Assembly: GCF_029335485.1 (NCBI RefSeq)
Contig: NZ_JARJLM010000437.1
Span: 1 to 40,540, forward strand
Direction of reading: 5' to 3'
Source of the DNA: Cupriavidus basilensis
GTDB lineage: Bacteria; Pseudomonadota; Gammaproteobacteria; Burkholderiales; Burkholderiaceae
Length of the DNA: 40,540 bases
Position numbers and translations under genes: made by a program. The stretch's first letter is position 1, and each line of letters starts with the position of its first letter. The notes beneath the pieces are model-generated. The model was given only the letters and a program-made list of their open reading frames with translations, was not told the DNA's origin and did not search any database. Below, piece by piece: positions 1-8,333 of the stretch.

Positions 1-813
1 GCCCGGCGGCAGTGCCACGGGCGATGCCACCGGCGACGTCACCGGGCTGGTGGTGGCGCCGGGTGCGGCGTCCGGGGCGGCCGGTGCCTGCTGCACCGGC
101 GCGGGCGTGCCGGACGCGCTGTCGGTCGCCGTCGTGGTCCGCCCGGTAGCGCCGGCATCGAGCCTGGCGCGCTCGGTTTCGCTCACATAGTCGAACGCCT
201 TGACCACCTTGGCGACGCCGCTGGCATTGCGCGCGACATCGGTGGCGCGGTCGCCCTCGGCCGGGGTAACCACGCCCAGCAGGTAGACCACGCCCTTCTC
301 GGTGGTGACCTTGATCGAGTTCGAAGGCACGCCTTCGGCGGTGACCAGCATCGTCTTGACCTTGCTGGTGATGAAGGCGTCCTCGCTGCGGGTGGCGAAC
401 GAGGGTGAGGACAGGATCTCCAGTTCGTCGATGACCTCGCGGGCATTGGGCAGGCCGCGCACGTACTGGTCGATCTGCTGCTTGATGGCGTTGTCCTTGG
501 CCTCGCCGGTCAGCAGTACCTTGCGGTTGAAGACCGTCACGCTCACGCGGGCCTGGTCGTTGTAGCGCGAGTTGATGGTGCTTTCGGCCTCGAGCTGCAG
601 GCCGCGGTCGATGGTCTGGGTGGCGGTGGGCCGGCGGTCGGTGGCCACGGTCACGCCGCTGGCCATGCCGGCGGCGATCACCGGGAAGCAGCCGGCGAGC
701 TGTGTGGCTACCACCGTCAGCGCTGCCACCGTGGTAGCGGTACGTGCCAGGCGGGCCAGGCGCCCGGCCGGCCGGGCGGCGCGGGATTCACGCAGGTTGG
801 GCAGAGTCGTCAT
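1..813 (-). CDS. dolP: BON-domain outer-membrane lipoprotein, DolP-like (3' end beyond window)
   Basis: The reading frame stays open from an ATG at 813 to base 1, so the C-terminus lies outside the window (at least 271 residues). The N-terminus has an arginine-rich stretch, a hydrophobic segment and a lipobox-like LAGC, as in a lipoprotein signal peptide. Two BON-type repeats follow (around residues 70-140 and 145-215, with VLLTGEA and VVYLLGVV strands), then a Pro/Ala/Ser/Thr-rich tail. BON proteins of the DolP (YraP) family bind anionic phospholipid and support outer-membrane integrity in E. coli. The gene lies downstream of diaA and yraN on the same strand, the E. coli order yraN-diaA-dolP. 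The low-complexity tail is an extension compared with E. coli DolP (about 190 residues). Family call is firm; exact orthology rests on synteny. Confidence 0.85.
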   Translation of the reverse strand, partial: MTTLPNLRESRAARPAGRLARLARTATTVAALTVVATQLAGCFPVIAAGMASGVTVATDRRPTATQTIDRGLQLEAESTINSRYNDQARVSVTVFNRKVLLTGEAKDNAIKQQIDQYVRGLPNAREVIDELEILSSPSFATRSEDAFITSKVKTMLVTAEGVPSNSIKVTTEKGVVYLLGVVTPAEGDRATDVARNASGVAKVVKAFDYVSETERARLDAGATGRTTTATDSASGTPAPVQQAPAAPDAAPGATTSPVTSPVASPVALPPG

Positions 814-896
814 GTGGTCCTTGCTGTAGCGGTGAGACGAAAATGGAAACGGGGTGGCGGGAGGCGGCGGCACCGCGCGGCACTGCTGGGGCGGGC

Positions 897-1610
<714 letters not shown>

Positions 1611-1979
1611 TCATGGCCCGGCGCCGGCGTCGAAGGCATCGCGAATCCACTCGAGCCGGCCCGGCTCCAGCGCCACCACATCCAGCCGGCAGCGCGGCTC
1701 GCCGCCCGGCCCCGCCTGCACTGCCAGGTAGTGCTGCGCCGCCAGCAGGATGCGCCGCTGCTTGGCCGGCGTGACACTGGCCGCGGCACCGCCAAAGGCA
1801 CGGCTGGCGCGCTGCCGCACCTCCACAAAGACCAGGGTGCCGTCGGCCGCGCGCATGATCAGGTCGATCTCGCCGCCTTTGCAGCGATAATTGCGGACCA
1901 CCAGCGCCAGGCCCTGCCCCTCCAGGTAGGCCAGCGCGCGCGCCTCGGCGCGGGCTCCCCGCGCCTGCGCGGGCGACAT
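1611..1979 (-). CDS. yraN: UPF0102 family protein YraN
   Basis: About 122 residues from ATG 1979; an in-frame TTG at 2003 would add eight. The family core is clear: [17 protein letters not shown], then [13 protein letters not shown] and LVFVEVRQR. This is the D-ExK pattern of the restriction-endonuclease-like fold shared with Holliday-junction resolvases. The cellular role of YraN is not established. The gene starts 40 nt from the divergent rsmI and heads the yraN-diaA-dolP series. No good Shine-Dalgarno precedes either start, so the exact N-terminus is uncertain. Confidence 0.85.
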   Translation of the reverse strand: MSPAQARGARAEARALAYLEGQGLALVVRNYRCKGGEIDLIMRAADGTLVFVEVRQRASRAFGGAAASVTPAKQRRILLAAQHYLAVQAGPGGEPRCRLDVVALEPGRLEWIRDAFDAGAGP

Positions 1980-2018
1980 CGTGGATTTGAATGATGGATT
2001 CAACGGAAGTTCTCAAGC

Positions 2019-2945
2019 ATGACTGACTGGATCTCCCTGGCAGCCGGCCAGTCCTACCCGCCCGGTACCCTGTATGTGGTGGCAACCCCGATTGGCAACG
2101 TGGCCGATCTTTCGCTGCGCGCCTTGCATGTGCTCGGCCTGGCCGATGCGGTCGCCTGCGAGGACACCCGCAACACCGGCCAGCTGCTCGCGCGCGTGGG
2201 CCTGCATCGCCCGCTGCTGGCCGTGCACGAGCACAACGAGCGTGAAGCGGCGGCGCGCATCAACGAACGGCTGGCCGCGGGCGAGCGTATCGCCTATGTG
2301 TCCGATGCCGGCACGCCTGGCATCTCCGATCCCGGTGCGCGGCTGGTGGAAGCGGCGCGCGCCGCGGGCCACGCGGTGGTGCCGCTGCCCGGCCCGAGCG
2401 CCGCGGTGGCCGCCTTGTCGGTCGCGGGCGAGATGCTGGACAGCGGTGGCGGGCGTTTCACCTTCGCCGGCTTCCTGCCGCCCAAGGCACGCGCCCGCGC
2501 CGAAGCCATCGCCGCGCTGGCCACGCTGGACCATGCCTGGGTGGTCTACGAGGCGCCGCACCGCATCGCCGATACGCTGGCGGCGCTGGCCGCCGCGCTG
2601 CCACCTGGCCGGCGGCTGCTGATCGGGCGCGAACTCACCAAGCTGTTCGAGCAGACGCCGGTGCTGGCCGTCGGCGAAGCGCCGGCCTGGCTGGCCGCCG
2701 ATCCTTCCCGCGCCAAGGGCGAATTCGTGCTGGTGGTGGAAGGCGCGCCGGCCGCGGCGCAGGATGCCGGCCAGCCCGATGCCCGCGCCCAGCAGGTGCT
2801 GGCGCTGCTGCTGGCCGAGCTGCCGGCCAAGCGGGCTGCCAAGCTGGCTTCCGCCATTACCGGCGCCCCGACCGACGCCCTCTACAAGCTGGCGCTGGCA
2901 CAGCGCGCCGGGGACGGGGCCGGCGACCAGGCCGGGGAGGAATAA
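2019..2945 (+). CDS. rsmI: 16S rRNA (cytidine(1402)-2'-O)-methyltransferase RsmI
   Basis: A 308-residue protein of the tetrapyrrole-methylase fold that 2'-O-methylates C1402 in the decoding centre of 16S rRNA, using SAM. Visible family motifs are LYVVATPIGNVADLSLRAL near the N-terminus, ACEDTRNTGQLL, HEHNE, the SAM-site loop YVSDAGTPGISDPG, PLPGPSA, FAGFLPPK, YEAPHRI and the ending TDALYKLAL. Length fits the family (about 285-310). It is divergent from yraN, which matches the E. coli arrangement in which rsmI (yraL) faces lpoA-yraN-diaA-dolP, except that lpoA is missing here. Confidence 0.96.
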   Translation: MTDWISLAAGQSYPPGTLYVVATPIGNVADLSLRALHVLGLADAVACEDTRNTGQLLARVGLHRPLLAVHEHNEREAAARINERLAAGERIAYVSDAGTPGISDPGARLVEAARAAGHAVVPLPGPSAAVAALSVAGEMLDSGGGRFTFAGFLPPKARARAEAIAALATLDHAWVVYEAPHRIADTLAALAAALPPGRRLLIGRELTKLFEQTPVLAVGEAPAWLAADPSRAKGEFVLVVEGAPAAAQDAGQPDARAQQVLALLLAELPAKRAAKLASAITGAPTDALYKLALAQRAGDGAGDQAGEE

Positions 2946-3052
2946 GCGGCGCCGCGCCATGGGGAAGGCGCCGGCGACCGGGCCAGCGTCCAGGCAGGCC
3001 GGTAAGCTGGCGAGGACATGAGCCCGGCATGCCTGCACGGCCCGCGCCCGGC

Positions 3053-3868
3053 TCAGCGGCTCTTGCGCCTGGGCGCCGATTTGCGCGTCTTGCGGGCCTG
3101 GCTGCGCCGGGCCGGCTTGGAGGTGTTCTCGGCCAGATCCGTTGCGGTCAGGGCATCGTCGCCGCCGTCCCCGGCATCGTCCCCGCCCGGGGCCATCTGC
3201 GGATTCAGCGCGGCAACCTCGGAGCGCGACAGGCGGCGGATCTCCACCTGGGTCGAGCCGCGCTCGCTAAAGCCGAGCTGCCGGGCGGCACCATATGAAA
3301 CATCGAGTACGCGGTTGCTGTGATAGGGCCCGCGGTCATTGATGCGTACCACCGCCACCTTGTCGTTGCGCAGATTGCGCACCAGCACCCAGCTATCGAG
3401 CGGCAGCGAGGGATGCGCCGCGGTCATCGCGCGCATGTCGAAGCGCTCGCCGTTGGCGGTCCTGCGGCCATGGAAGCCCTTGCCATACCAGGAGGCGACG
3501 CCGCGCTGCTCGAAGGAGCCCAGGTCGGGGCGCAGGCCCTCGAGCGAGCCCTGACTGGTGGCGCCTTCGCCCAGCGAATCGTTGCCCCAGCGGAACAGGC
3601 CCCAGCCATTGCCGCCATCCTTCTGGGCTTGTTCCGGCGCATCGCGCCTGGTTTCGCCGTCCTTGCCGTGGCCCTTCTCGCCCTTGGCCACGCTGGCGGG
3701 CTTGGGCTGCCTGGCCCGCGCCGCAGGCGTGGCTGCGGTGGGCACGCCCTCCTGTGATTCGCCGCCCGGGGGGATTGCGCAGGCGGCCAGGGCCAGCGCG
3801 CACGTGGCGTGCACGCACAGGCGCAGGATCCGCCCGGGGCGGGGAAAGTGGGGGGGTAACCTAGACAT
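3053..3868 (-). CDS. rlpA: RlpA-family septal ring lytic transglycosylase, lipoprotein
   Basis: A 271-residue protein with a lipoprotein signal peptide (LALAAC lipobox around residues 24-29), a Lys/Gln/Gly-rich linker, then a double-psi beta-barrel at about residues 120-215. The barrel has GVASWYGKGFHGRRTANGE, TAAHPSLPLDS and RINDRGPY, including the Glu, His and Asp used for catalysis in Pseudomonas RlpA. RlpA cleaves naked (stem-peptide-free) glycan strands at the division site. No SPOR domain follows; the protein ends in a Lys/Arg-rich tail instead, so septal targeting by SPOR is not available in this copy. No strong ribosome site is visible before ATG 3868. It converges with rsmI. Confidence 0.9.
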   Translation of the reverse strand: MSRLPPHFPRPGRILRLCVHATCALALAACAIPPGGESQEGVPTAATPAARARQPKPASVAKGEKGHGKDGETRRDAPEQAQKDGGNGWGLFRWGNDSLGEGATSQGSLEGLRPDLGSFEQRGVASWYGKGFHGRRTANGERFDMRAMTAAHPSLPLDSWVLVRNLRNDKVAVVRINDRGPYHSNRVLDVSYGAARQLGFSERGSTQVEIRRLSRSEVAALNPQMAPGGDDAGDGGDDALTATDLAENTSKPARRSQARKTRKSAPRRKSR

Positions 3869-3911
3869 CGCGCGAGTCTAGCATCAGGTAGTTGGAGCTA
3901 TGGCCTTGATT

Positions 3912-3934
3912 TTGTTACGAATTGTCTGTAACAA
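3912..3934. repeat. Inverted repeat TTGTTAC-N9-GTAACAA in the rlpA upstream region
   Basis: Perfect 7-bp arms at 3912-3918 and 3928-3934, lying 44 nt upstream of the rlpA start inside the 328-base gap 3869-4196. The position and symmetry fit an operator for a dimeric regulator, or two half-sites for a response regulator. No gene is visible in the gap. A TACAAT hexamer at 4071-4076 could be the -10 of the following plus-strand gene. Function is inferred. Confidence 0.45.
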
Positions 3935-4196
3935 GCCGCAAAAGGCGTACCCGAATCGGCGGCGGCGGGGCGCGGAGCCAGTCCTGGCAAGGCTTTGACG
4001 GTGTGATGCCGGGCATGCCTGCAGCTTTGCGGAGGCACGTTGGTGCGGCGCGCCCCGCTATGCCCGACGCTACAATGCCAGCACTGTTCCGGATGTCTCA
4101 TCGCGTTACGGCGTGTGCCTTCGCTCTTGTCTGTGCTTATTCAGGCACCCGGCTTCTTCGTCCCTCTTCGTCCCTCTCTTTGGCCCTCAACGCTCC

Positions 4197-4847
4197 ATGC
4201 AAGTCCTCCTGATTCCCGTGACGCCCTTCCAGCAGAACTGCGCGCTGCTGATCGACGAGACCACCGGCCGCGCCGCGGTAACCGATCCCGGTGGGGACCT
4301 CGACCGCATCCACGCCGCGGTCAAGGAGCACGGCGTGACCCTGGAAAAGATCCTGCTTACGCACGGGCATGTGGATCATTGCGCCGGGGCGGCGTCGCTG
4401 GCGCGTGAACTTGGCATCCCGATCGAGGGGCCGCACCAGGACGAACGCTTCTGGATCGAGCAGTTGCCGGAGCAGACGCGCCGCTTTGGCTTTGGCCATG
4501 CCGAGATATTCGAGCCGCAGCGCTGGCTGGACACGGGCGACACCGTGCAGTTCGGCAGCGAAACGCTGGAGGTCTACCACTGCCCTGGCCATACGCCGGG
4601 CCACGTGGTGTTTTTCTCGCGCGCCCACCGCTTCGCCATCGTGGGCGATGTGCTGTTCGCCGGCTCGATCGGCCGGACCGATTTCCCGCGCGGCAACCAC
4701 GCTGACCTGATCCGCTCGATCCGCACCCATTTGTGGCCGCTGGGCGAAGACGTCACCTTCGTCCCTGGCCATGGCCCGGTCTCGACCTTCGGCGAGGAGC
4801 GCAAGCACAACCCGTATGTGGCGGACCACCTGGTCGACGCAGGCTGA
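4197..4847 (+). CDS. MBL-fold hydrolase, glyoxalase II-like (YcbL type)
   Basis: 216 residues from ATG 4197. The frame is open further upstream, but homologues begin with the [15 protein letters not shown] pattern seen here. Metal-binding motif THGHVDH sits at residues 55-61. Further ligands are in [11 protein letters not shown] and [18 protein letters not shown], and the C-terminal FVPGHGP supplies the last His. Such proteins bind two metal ions and hydrolyse thioesters such as S-lactoylglutathione or related substrates; the short form lacks the C-terminal glutathione-binding domain of classical GloB. The substrate is not fixed by sequence. It is followed after 37 nt by the exonuclease gene, probably co-transcribed. 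Confidence 0.9.
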   Translation: MQVLLIPVTPFQQNCALLIDETTGRAAVTDPGGDLDRIHAAVKEHGVTLEKILLTHGHVDHCAGAASLARELGIPIEGPHQDERFWIEQLPEQTRRFGFGHAEIFEPQRWLDTGDTVQFGSETLEVYHCPGHTPGHVVFFSRAHRFAIVGDVLFAGSIGRTDFPRGNHADLIRSIRTHLWPLGEDVTFVPGHGPVSTFGEERKHNPYVADHLVDAG

Positions 4848-4884
4848 ATCCCGCCCTCCTCCTATTGGAAGAACAAGACACGCC

Positions 4885-5532
4885 ATGGCCAAACGACAGG
4901 CTCCCGACACCCGTCCCGAGATCTATGTCAGCACCGATGTGGAAGCCGACGGCCCGATCCCCGGGCCGCATTCCATGCTGTCGTTCGCGTCCGCCGCCAT
5001 GTTGGCGGACAAGACCGTGGTGAGCACGTTCTCGGCCAACCTGGAGACGCTGCCGGGCGCGGCGGGGCATCCGGCGCAGATGCAATGGTGGCAAACCCAG
5101 CCGCAAGCCTGGACGGCCTGCCGCCAAAACCTGGAGCCGCCGGCGCAGGCCATGGTGCGCTATGTGGACTGGGTGGAAAGCCTGCCCGGCAAACCGGTCT
5201 TCGTGGCCTTCCCGGCGGGCTTCGATTTTACCTGGATGTTCTGGTACATGATGCGCTTTGCCGGCCGCTCGCCGTTTGGCTGGGCCGCGCTCGACATCAA
5301 GACGCTCGGTTTCGCCCTGACCGGGCTGCCTTACCGCAAGACCGTCAAACCCGCGCTGCCGGCCGCGTGGAAGGATCCGCTGCCGCACACCCATGTGGCG
5401 CTGGACGATGCGCTGGAACAGGGCGCGCTGTTCTGCAATATGCTCGCCGAGCTGCGCGCGCGGGAAGCCTCGCTGGCCGCCGCGCAAGCCGCCGCCGAAA
5501 GCGACGGCTCGCATCCGGCAGGCGGAGGCTGA
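4885..5532 (+). CDS. DEDDh-type 3'-5' exonuclease-like protein
   Basis: 215 residues from ATG 4885. The first catalytic motif is STDVEADG with Asp18 and Glu20. A middle Asp lies in [12 protein letters not shown], and the last motif [11 protein letters not shown] matches H-x-A-x-x-D-A of DEDDh exonucleases. The family trims nucleic acids from the 3' end using two metal ions; whether the substrate is RNA or DNA cannot be read from the sequence. The tail after residue 200 is Ala/Glu-rich and probably disordered. An upstream in-frame extension into the preceding gene was not used. Probably transcribed with the MBL-fold gene. Confidence 0.8.
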   Translation: MAKRQAPDTRPEIYVSTDVEADGPIPGPHSMLSFASAAMLADKTVVSTFSANLETLPGAAGHPAQMQWWQTQPQAWTACRQNLEPPAQAMVRYVDWVESLPGKPVFVAFPAGFDFTWMFWYMMRFAGRSPFGWAALDIKTLGFALTGLPYRKTVKPALPAAWKDPLPHTHVALDDALEQGALFCNMLAELRAREASLAAAQAAAESDGSHPAGGG

Positions 5533-5608
5533 GCCGGCCTGGCGGGATTCGCCGCCCTGCCCGCTTGCGTCGGGCTCGCATCCTGCGCCGCGCCGGCTAT
5601 AGTTAAAG

Positions 5609-5666
5609 CGTATATGGCGACGTACCAACCCGAGCTGCGGGCTGCCGCGCTGCCATGCCATATACG
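5609..5666 (+). other. Candidate structured leader: 10-bp inverted repeat
   Basis: CGTATATGGC at 5609-5618 is exactly complementary to GCCATATACG at 5657-5666. The 38-nt loop contains a smaller CCCG/CGGG stem. A TATAGT hexamer at 5598-5603 would place transcription start at about 5610, so a transcript would begin with this stem and reach the start codon at 5714 after about 100 nt. It could be a cis-regulatory RNA fold or a pair of operator half-sites. Only the symmetry is directly seen. Confidence 0.4.
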
Positions 5667-5713
5667 GCCTCGCGTGCCCGGCTGGCGCGTGCCACGCCCA
5701 GGAGGTGTCGACC

Positions 5714-5941
5714 ATGCGTTTCCATCCCGACCTGCACCTCAAGCAAATCGCCGGCCGCCTGCACTGGCCGCATGTAGCGCATTCGCGGCGCGAGCCCTCG
5801 CACCCGCACTCCCTGCAGGAAGACGCCGAGGTCGCCAAGGCCACGGTGTATGTCAGCGTGGTGACGCTGGTGGTCTTGCTGGTGATCCTGGCGGCCATCG
5901 CTTTCGGTCAGGAGGCCATGCACTGGCTGGGTGTTCCTTAG
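5714..5941 (+). CDS. Small single-pass membrane protein, function unknown
   Basis: 75 residues from ATG 5714, chosen because a perfect AGGAGG (5700-5705) stands 8 nt upstream; an in-frame GTG at 5705 overlaps that site. The N-terminal half is basic and His-rich (about 40 residues, seven His). A hydrophobic helix follows at roughly residues 45-68 (VYVSVVTLVVLLVILAAIAF), with a short tail ending HWLGVP. It is followed by a strong terminator and preceded by a symmetrical leader, so it is probably its own transcription unit. I do not recognise a family. Confidence 0.75.
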   Translation: MRFHPDLHLKQIAGRLHWPHVAHSRREPSHPHSLQEDAEVAKATVYVSVVTLVVLLVILAAIAFGQEAMHWLGVP

Positions 5942-5978
5942 ACGATCCGCCTGAAGCAATTCAGTCTGTCTGACCGGG

Positions 5979-6009
5979 CCGGCCCCTACCTTGCGTAGGG
6001 GCCGGTTTT
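5979..6009 (+). terminator. Rho-independent terminator
   Basis: An 11-bp perfect stem (5979-5989 with 5995-6005, CCGGCCCCTAC/GTAGGGGCCGG) with loop CTTGC, followed by TTTT at 6006-6009. It ends the transcript of the small membrane protein. No T-run follows on the other strand, so it should act in the plus direction only. Confidence 0.9.
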
Positions 6010-6053
6010 ATCTGGGGCCGCCGGTTTCCATGAAGCAGTGCCAGGGCTGCGGC

Positions 6054-6413
6054 TCAGGCCAGCAACGGTGCCACGTTCTCGGGCGGCCGGCCGATCGCGG
6101 CGCGGCGATCGCGTACCACCACCGGGCGCTGCAGCAGGATGGGATGGTCGGCCACCGCGCCCAGGACCTCGGCATCGGTCAGGCCCGGGTCGGCCAGCCC
6201 CAGCTCCTTGTAGGGCGCCTCGTTGTCGCGCACCATCTCGCGCACGGGCACGCCCAGCATGGTGTGCAGCCGCTTGAGCGTGGCCAGCGTAGGCGGTGTC
6301 TTCAGGTATTCCACGATCTCGAGCGGCTCGCCCAGCCGGGCGGCGGCGGCCTCGACCAGCGCCAGGGTTTCGCGCGACTTCGAGCAGCGGGGGTTGTGAT
6401 AGATGGTGATCAT
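6054..6413 (-). CDS. arsC: ArsC-family arsenate reductase (glutaredoxin-linked)
   Basis: 119 residues from ATG 6413, with AAGGAG 8 nt upstream. The active-site motif YHNPRCSKSRETL places the reactive Cys at residue 10. Later Arg residues in ILLQRPVVV and in the RRAAIGRP segment match the arginines that bind arsenate in E. coli ArsC. The family reduces arsenate with glutathione and glutaredoxin, but many members (YfgD type) outside ars operons have no proven arsenic role. There is no arsR, arsB or acr3 nearby, so a general thioredoxin-fold reductase is an alternative. Confidence 0.88.
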   Translation of the reverse strand: MITIYHNPRCSKSRETLALVEAAAARLGEPLEIVEYLKTPPTLATLKRLHTMLGVPVREMVRDNEAPYKELGLADPGLTDAEVLGAVADHPILLQRPVVVRDRRAAIGRPPENVAPLLA

Positions 6414-6566
6414 GGCGGTACTCCTTGTTCTGTAGCGCTGTAACCATGCAGCGAGCGGCCCGGGCCTGCGCCGGCGTGGCGATGGCCCGCCGGTCAGATC
6501 CCGCCCCAGGTTCAAATCCGCACTATACAAGCCGCCGTGCCAGCCTGGCAGGGGTGGCGCGCGGCT

Positions 6567-7475
6567 TCACGCGGCCGGCGCCAGCCGCAGCAAGGCGGCC
6601 ACGGTGGCGCGCAGGCCGGCGCGCAGCGGCTTGTCGTGGCGCAGCACCAGCGCCAGCGTGCGCGCCAGCGGCGGGGCCAGCGGACGTACCGCGAGGCGCG
6701 CCCGCGGTGGGGTCGGCAATGCGCCGGGCGGCAGCGCCATGCCGGGCAGCACCGAGTATCCCAGGCCGGCGCCGACCAGTTCCTTGATCGCCTCGACGCT
6801 GTCGAGCTCCATCACCGGGCGCGCGCTGACGCCGGCGCGCAGGAACCATTCGTCCACCAGCCGGCGCGTATTGCCGCCCGGCGAGAACAGCACCAGCGGC
6901 CGGCCGGCCAGATCGGCGGGCGACACGATGGCCGGCAGCGGATCGTCGTCATCGGGAGGCCCGATGGCGACGAAGGGGTCGTCCAGCACGGGCGTGATGT
7001 CGAACATCCGGCCGCTGGCCGGCAGCGTGACGAAGGCCAGATCCAGCGCATTGTCTTCCACTGCCTTGAGCGCGTCGCCGGTGTTTTCCGTGCTGACCAC
7101 GATCTCCAGCGCCGGCATGGCGCGGCGCAGGTCGCGCAATACCGCCGGCAGCAGGTAGATACAGGCGGTGGCGCCGGTGCCCAGGCGGACCCGCCCCACC
7201 ACCCCGCCGGCATGGCGCGCCATGCTGTCGTCGGCCGCGGCCAGCGCTCCGGCCACGCCGCGCGCGTGGGCCAGCAGGTCGTCGCCGGCAGCGGTGGGGA
7301 GCACATGCCGCCCCACCCGCTCCAGCAGGCGCAGCCCGTAGCGCTGCTCAAGCTGGCGCACCTGCAGGCTGACCGCTGGTTGGCTCAGGCCGAGCCGTTC
7401 AGCCGCCGCGGAGAAGCTGCCCAGCTCGCAGACCAGGGCAAAGGCCTGCAGGAAATCCGGATTCAGGTTGCGCAT
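6567..7475 (-). CDS. LysR-family transcriptional regulator
   Basis: 302 residues, the normal LysR length. The N-terminal winged helix (residues 1-60) carries FSAAAERLGLSQPAVSLQVRQLEQ, followed by a linker helix and a type 2 periplasmic-binding-like effector domain. The start at 7475 (MRNLNPDFLQAF) fits the family. It is divergent from the GNAT gene at 7665, and a perfect palindrome at 7488-7504 lies just upstream of its start, so it probably represses itself and controls its neighbour. The effector is unknown. Confidence 0.92.
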   Translation of the reverse strand: MRNLNPDFLQAFALVCELGSFSAAAERLGLSQPAVSLQVRQLEQRYGLRLLERVGRHVLPTAAGDDLLAHARGVAGALAAADDSMARHAGGVVGRVRLGTGATACIYLLPAVLRDLRRAMPALEIVVSTENTGDALKAVEDNALDLAFVTLPASGRMFDITPVLDDPFVAIGPPDDDDPLPAIVSPADLAGRPLVLFSPGGNTRRLVDEWFLRAGVSARPVMELDSVEAIKELVGAGLGYSVLPGMALPPGALPTPPRARLAVRPLAPPLARTLALVLRHDKPLRAGLRATVAALLRLAPAA

Positions 7476-7487
7476 GGCAAAGAATTT

Positions 7488-7504
7488 CTTATGCTTTGCA
7501 TAAG
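7488..7504. promoter_or_regulatory. Palindromic operator candidate CTTATGC-TTT-GCATAAG
   Basis: Perfect 7-bp arms with a 3-bp centre, 12 bp upstream of the LysR start in the divergent gap 7476-7664. It includes a T-N11-A arrangement typical of LysR sites (T7490 to A7502). Likely the site of the adjacent regulator; this is inference from position. Confidence 0.6.
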
Positions 7505-7664
7505 TCAGCGAAGCTTCCTTTATAGCATCGAGGCGGGGTAAGGTTGTGGCATCGGCCCCGCGCTCTTGACGGGGAAATCCGCCGCAGGCCCGCTTTGCCA
7601 TTGTTCTGCCCCCGCTTGCCTTGATCCGTTCCACCTGCCCTCGACCGCCCGCCGCGCCAGCACC

Positions 7665-8300
7665 ATGAAAGCCTCTCTCGCCACGCTCTCCGCCGCCTCC
7701 GCCACACCGCTGGCCGTGGCCACTGCCACCGCCGCGGTGCAAGCCTGCGCCAGCCCGTCGATCCGCGATGCCGTCGCCACGGACATGCCCGCCATCCAGG
7801 CCATCTATGCGCACCATGTGCGCCATGGCCGCGCGTCGTTCGAGGAAGTCGAGCCGGGCGTGGACGATATGCGCCTGCGCCATGCCGAGGTGAAGCGGCA
7901 GGGCCTGCCTTACCTGGTGGCCGCGCGCGGTGACCAGGTGCTCGGCTATGCCTATGCCTCTGCGTACCGGACGCGCAGCGCCTACCGCTTCGCCATCGAG
8001 GATTCGGTCTATATCGATGACCGCTACCGCGGCCAGGGGCTGGGGCTGGCCTTGCTGGCAGCGCTGGTGTCGCGCTGCGAGAGCGGCCCGTGGCGGCAGA
8101 TGGTGGCGGTGGTGGCCTGCACCGCCAGCGGCGAAGGCGCGGGCTCGCTGGCGCTGCATGAGCGGGTGGGTTTCCGCACCATCGGCCGGCTGCAGTCCGT
8201 GGGCTTCAAGCACGGGCAGTGGATCGATACGGTGCTGATGCAGCGTGCGCTGGGGGACGGCGACGAGACGCTGCCTGCGGAGCGTGCGGCCAGGCCGTAG
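7665..8300 (+). CDS. GNAT acetyltransferase, phosphinothricin/methionine-derivative type
   Basis: 211 residues from ATG 7665. An Ala/Thr-rich stretch of about 30 residues precedes a GNAT domain (about 32-195). The beginning SIRDAVATDMPAIQAIYAHHV and RASFEEVEP are typical of the Pat/Bar/MddA group. The acetyl-CoA loop is YRGQGLGLALL, and the C-terminal part has LHERVGFRTIGRL and GFKHGQWIDTVLMQR. Related enzymes acetylate amino-acid analogues such as phosphinothricin, methionine sulfone or methionine sulfoximine. It faces the LysR gene across a shared operator. The long N-terminal stretch may mean that translation starts later. Confidence 0.85.
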   Translation: MKASLATLSAASATPLAVATATAAVQACASPSIRDAVATDMPAIQAIYAHHVRHGRASFEEVEPGVDDMRLRHAEVKRQGLPYLVAARGDQVLGYAYASAYRTRSAYRFAIEDSVYIDDRYRGQGLGLALLAALVSRCESGPWRQMVAVVACTASGEGAGSLALHERVGFRTIGRLQSVGFKHGQWIDTVLMQRALGDGDETLPAERAARP

Positions 8301-8333
8301 GCTCCGGATGCCGGCACGCCGGATCCCGCGTGC

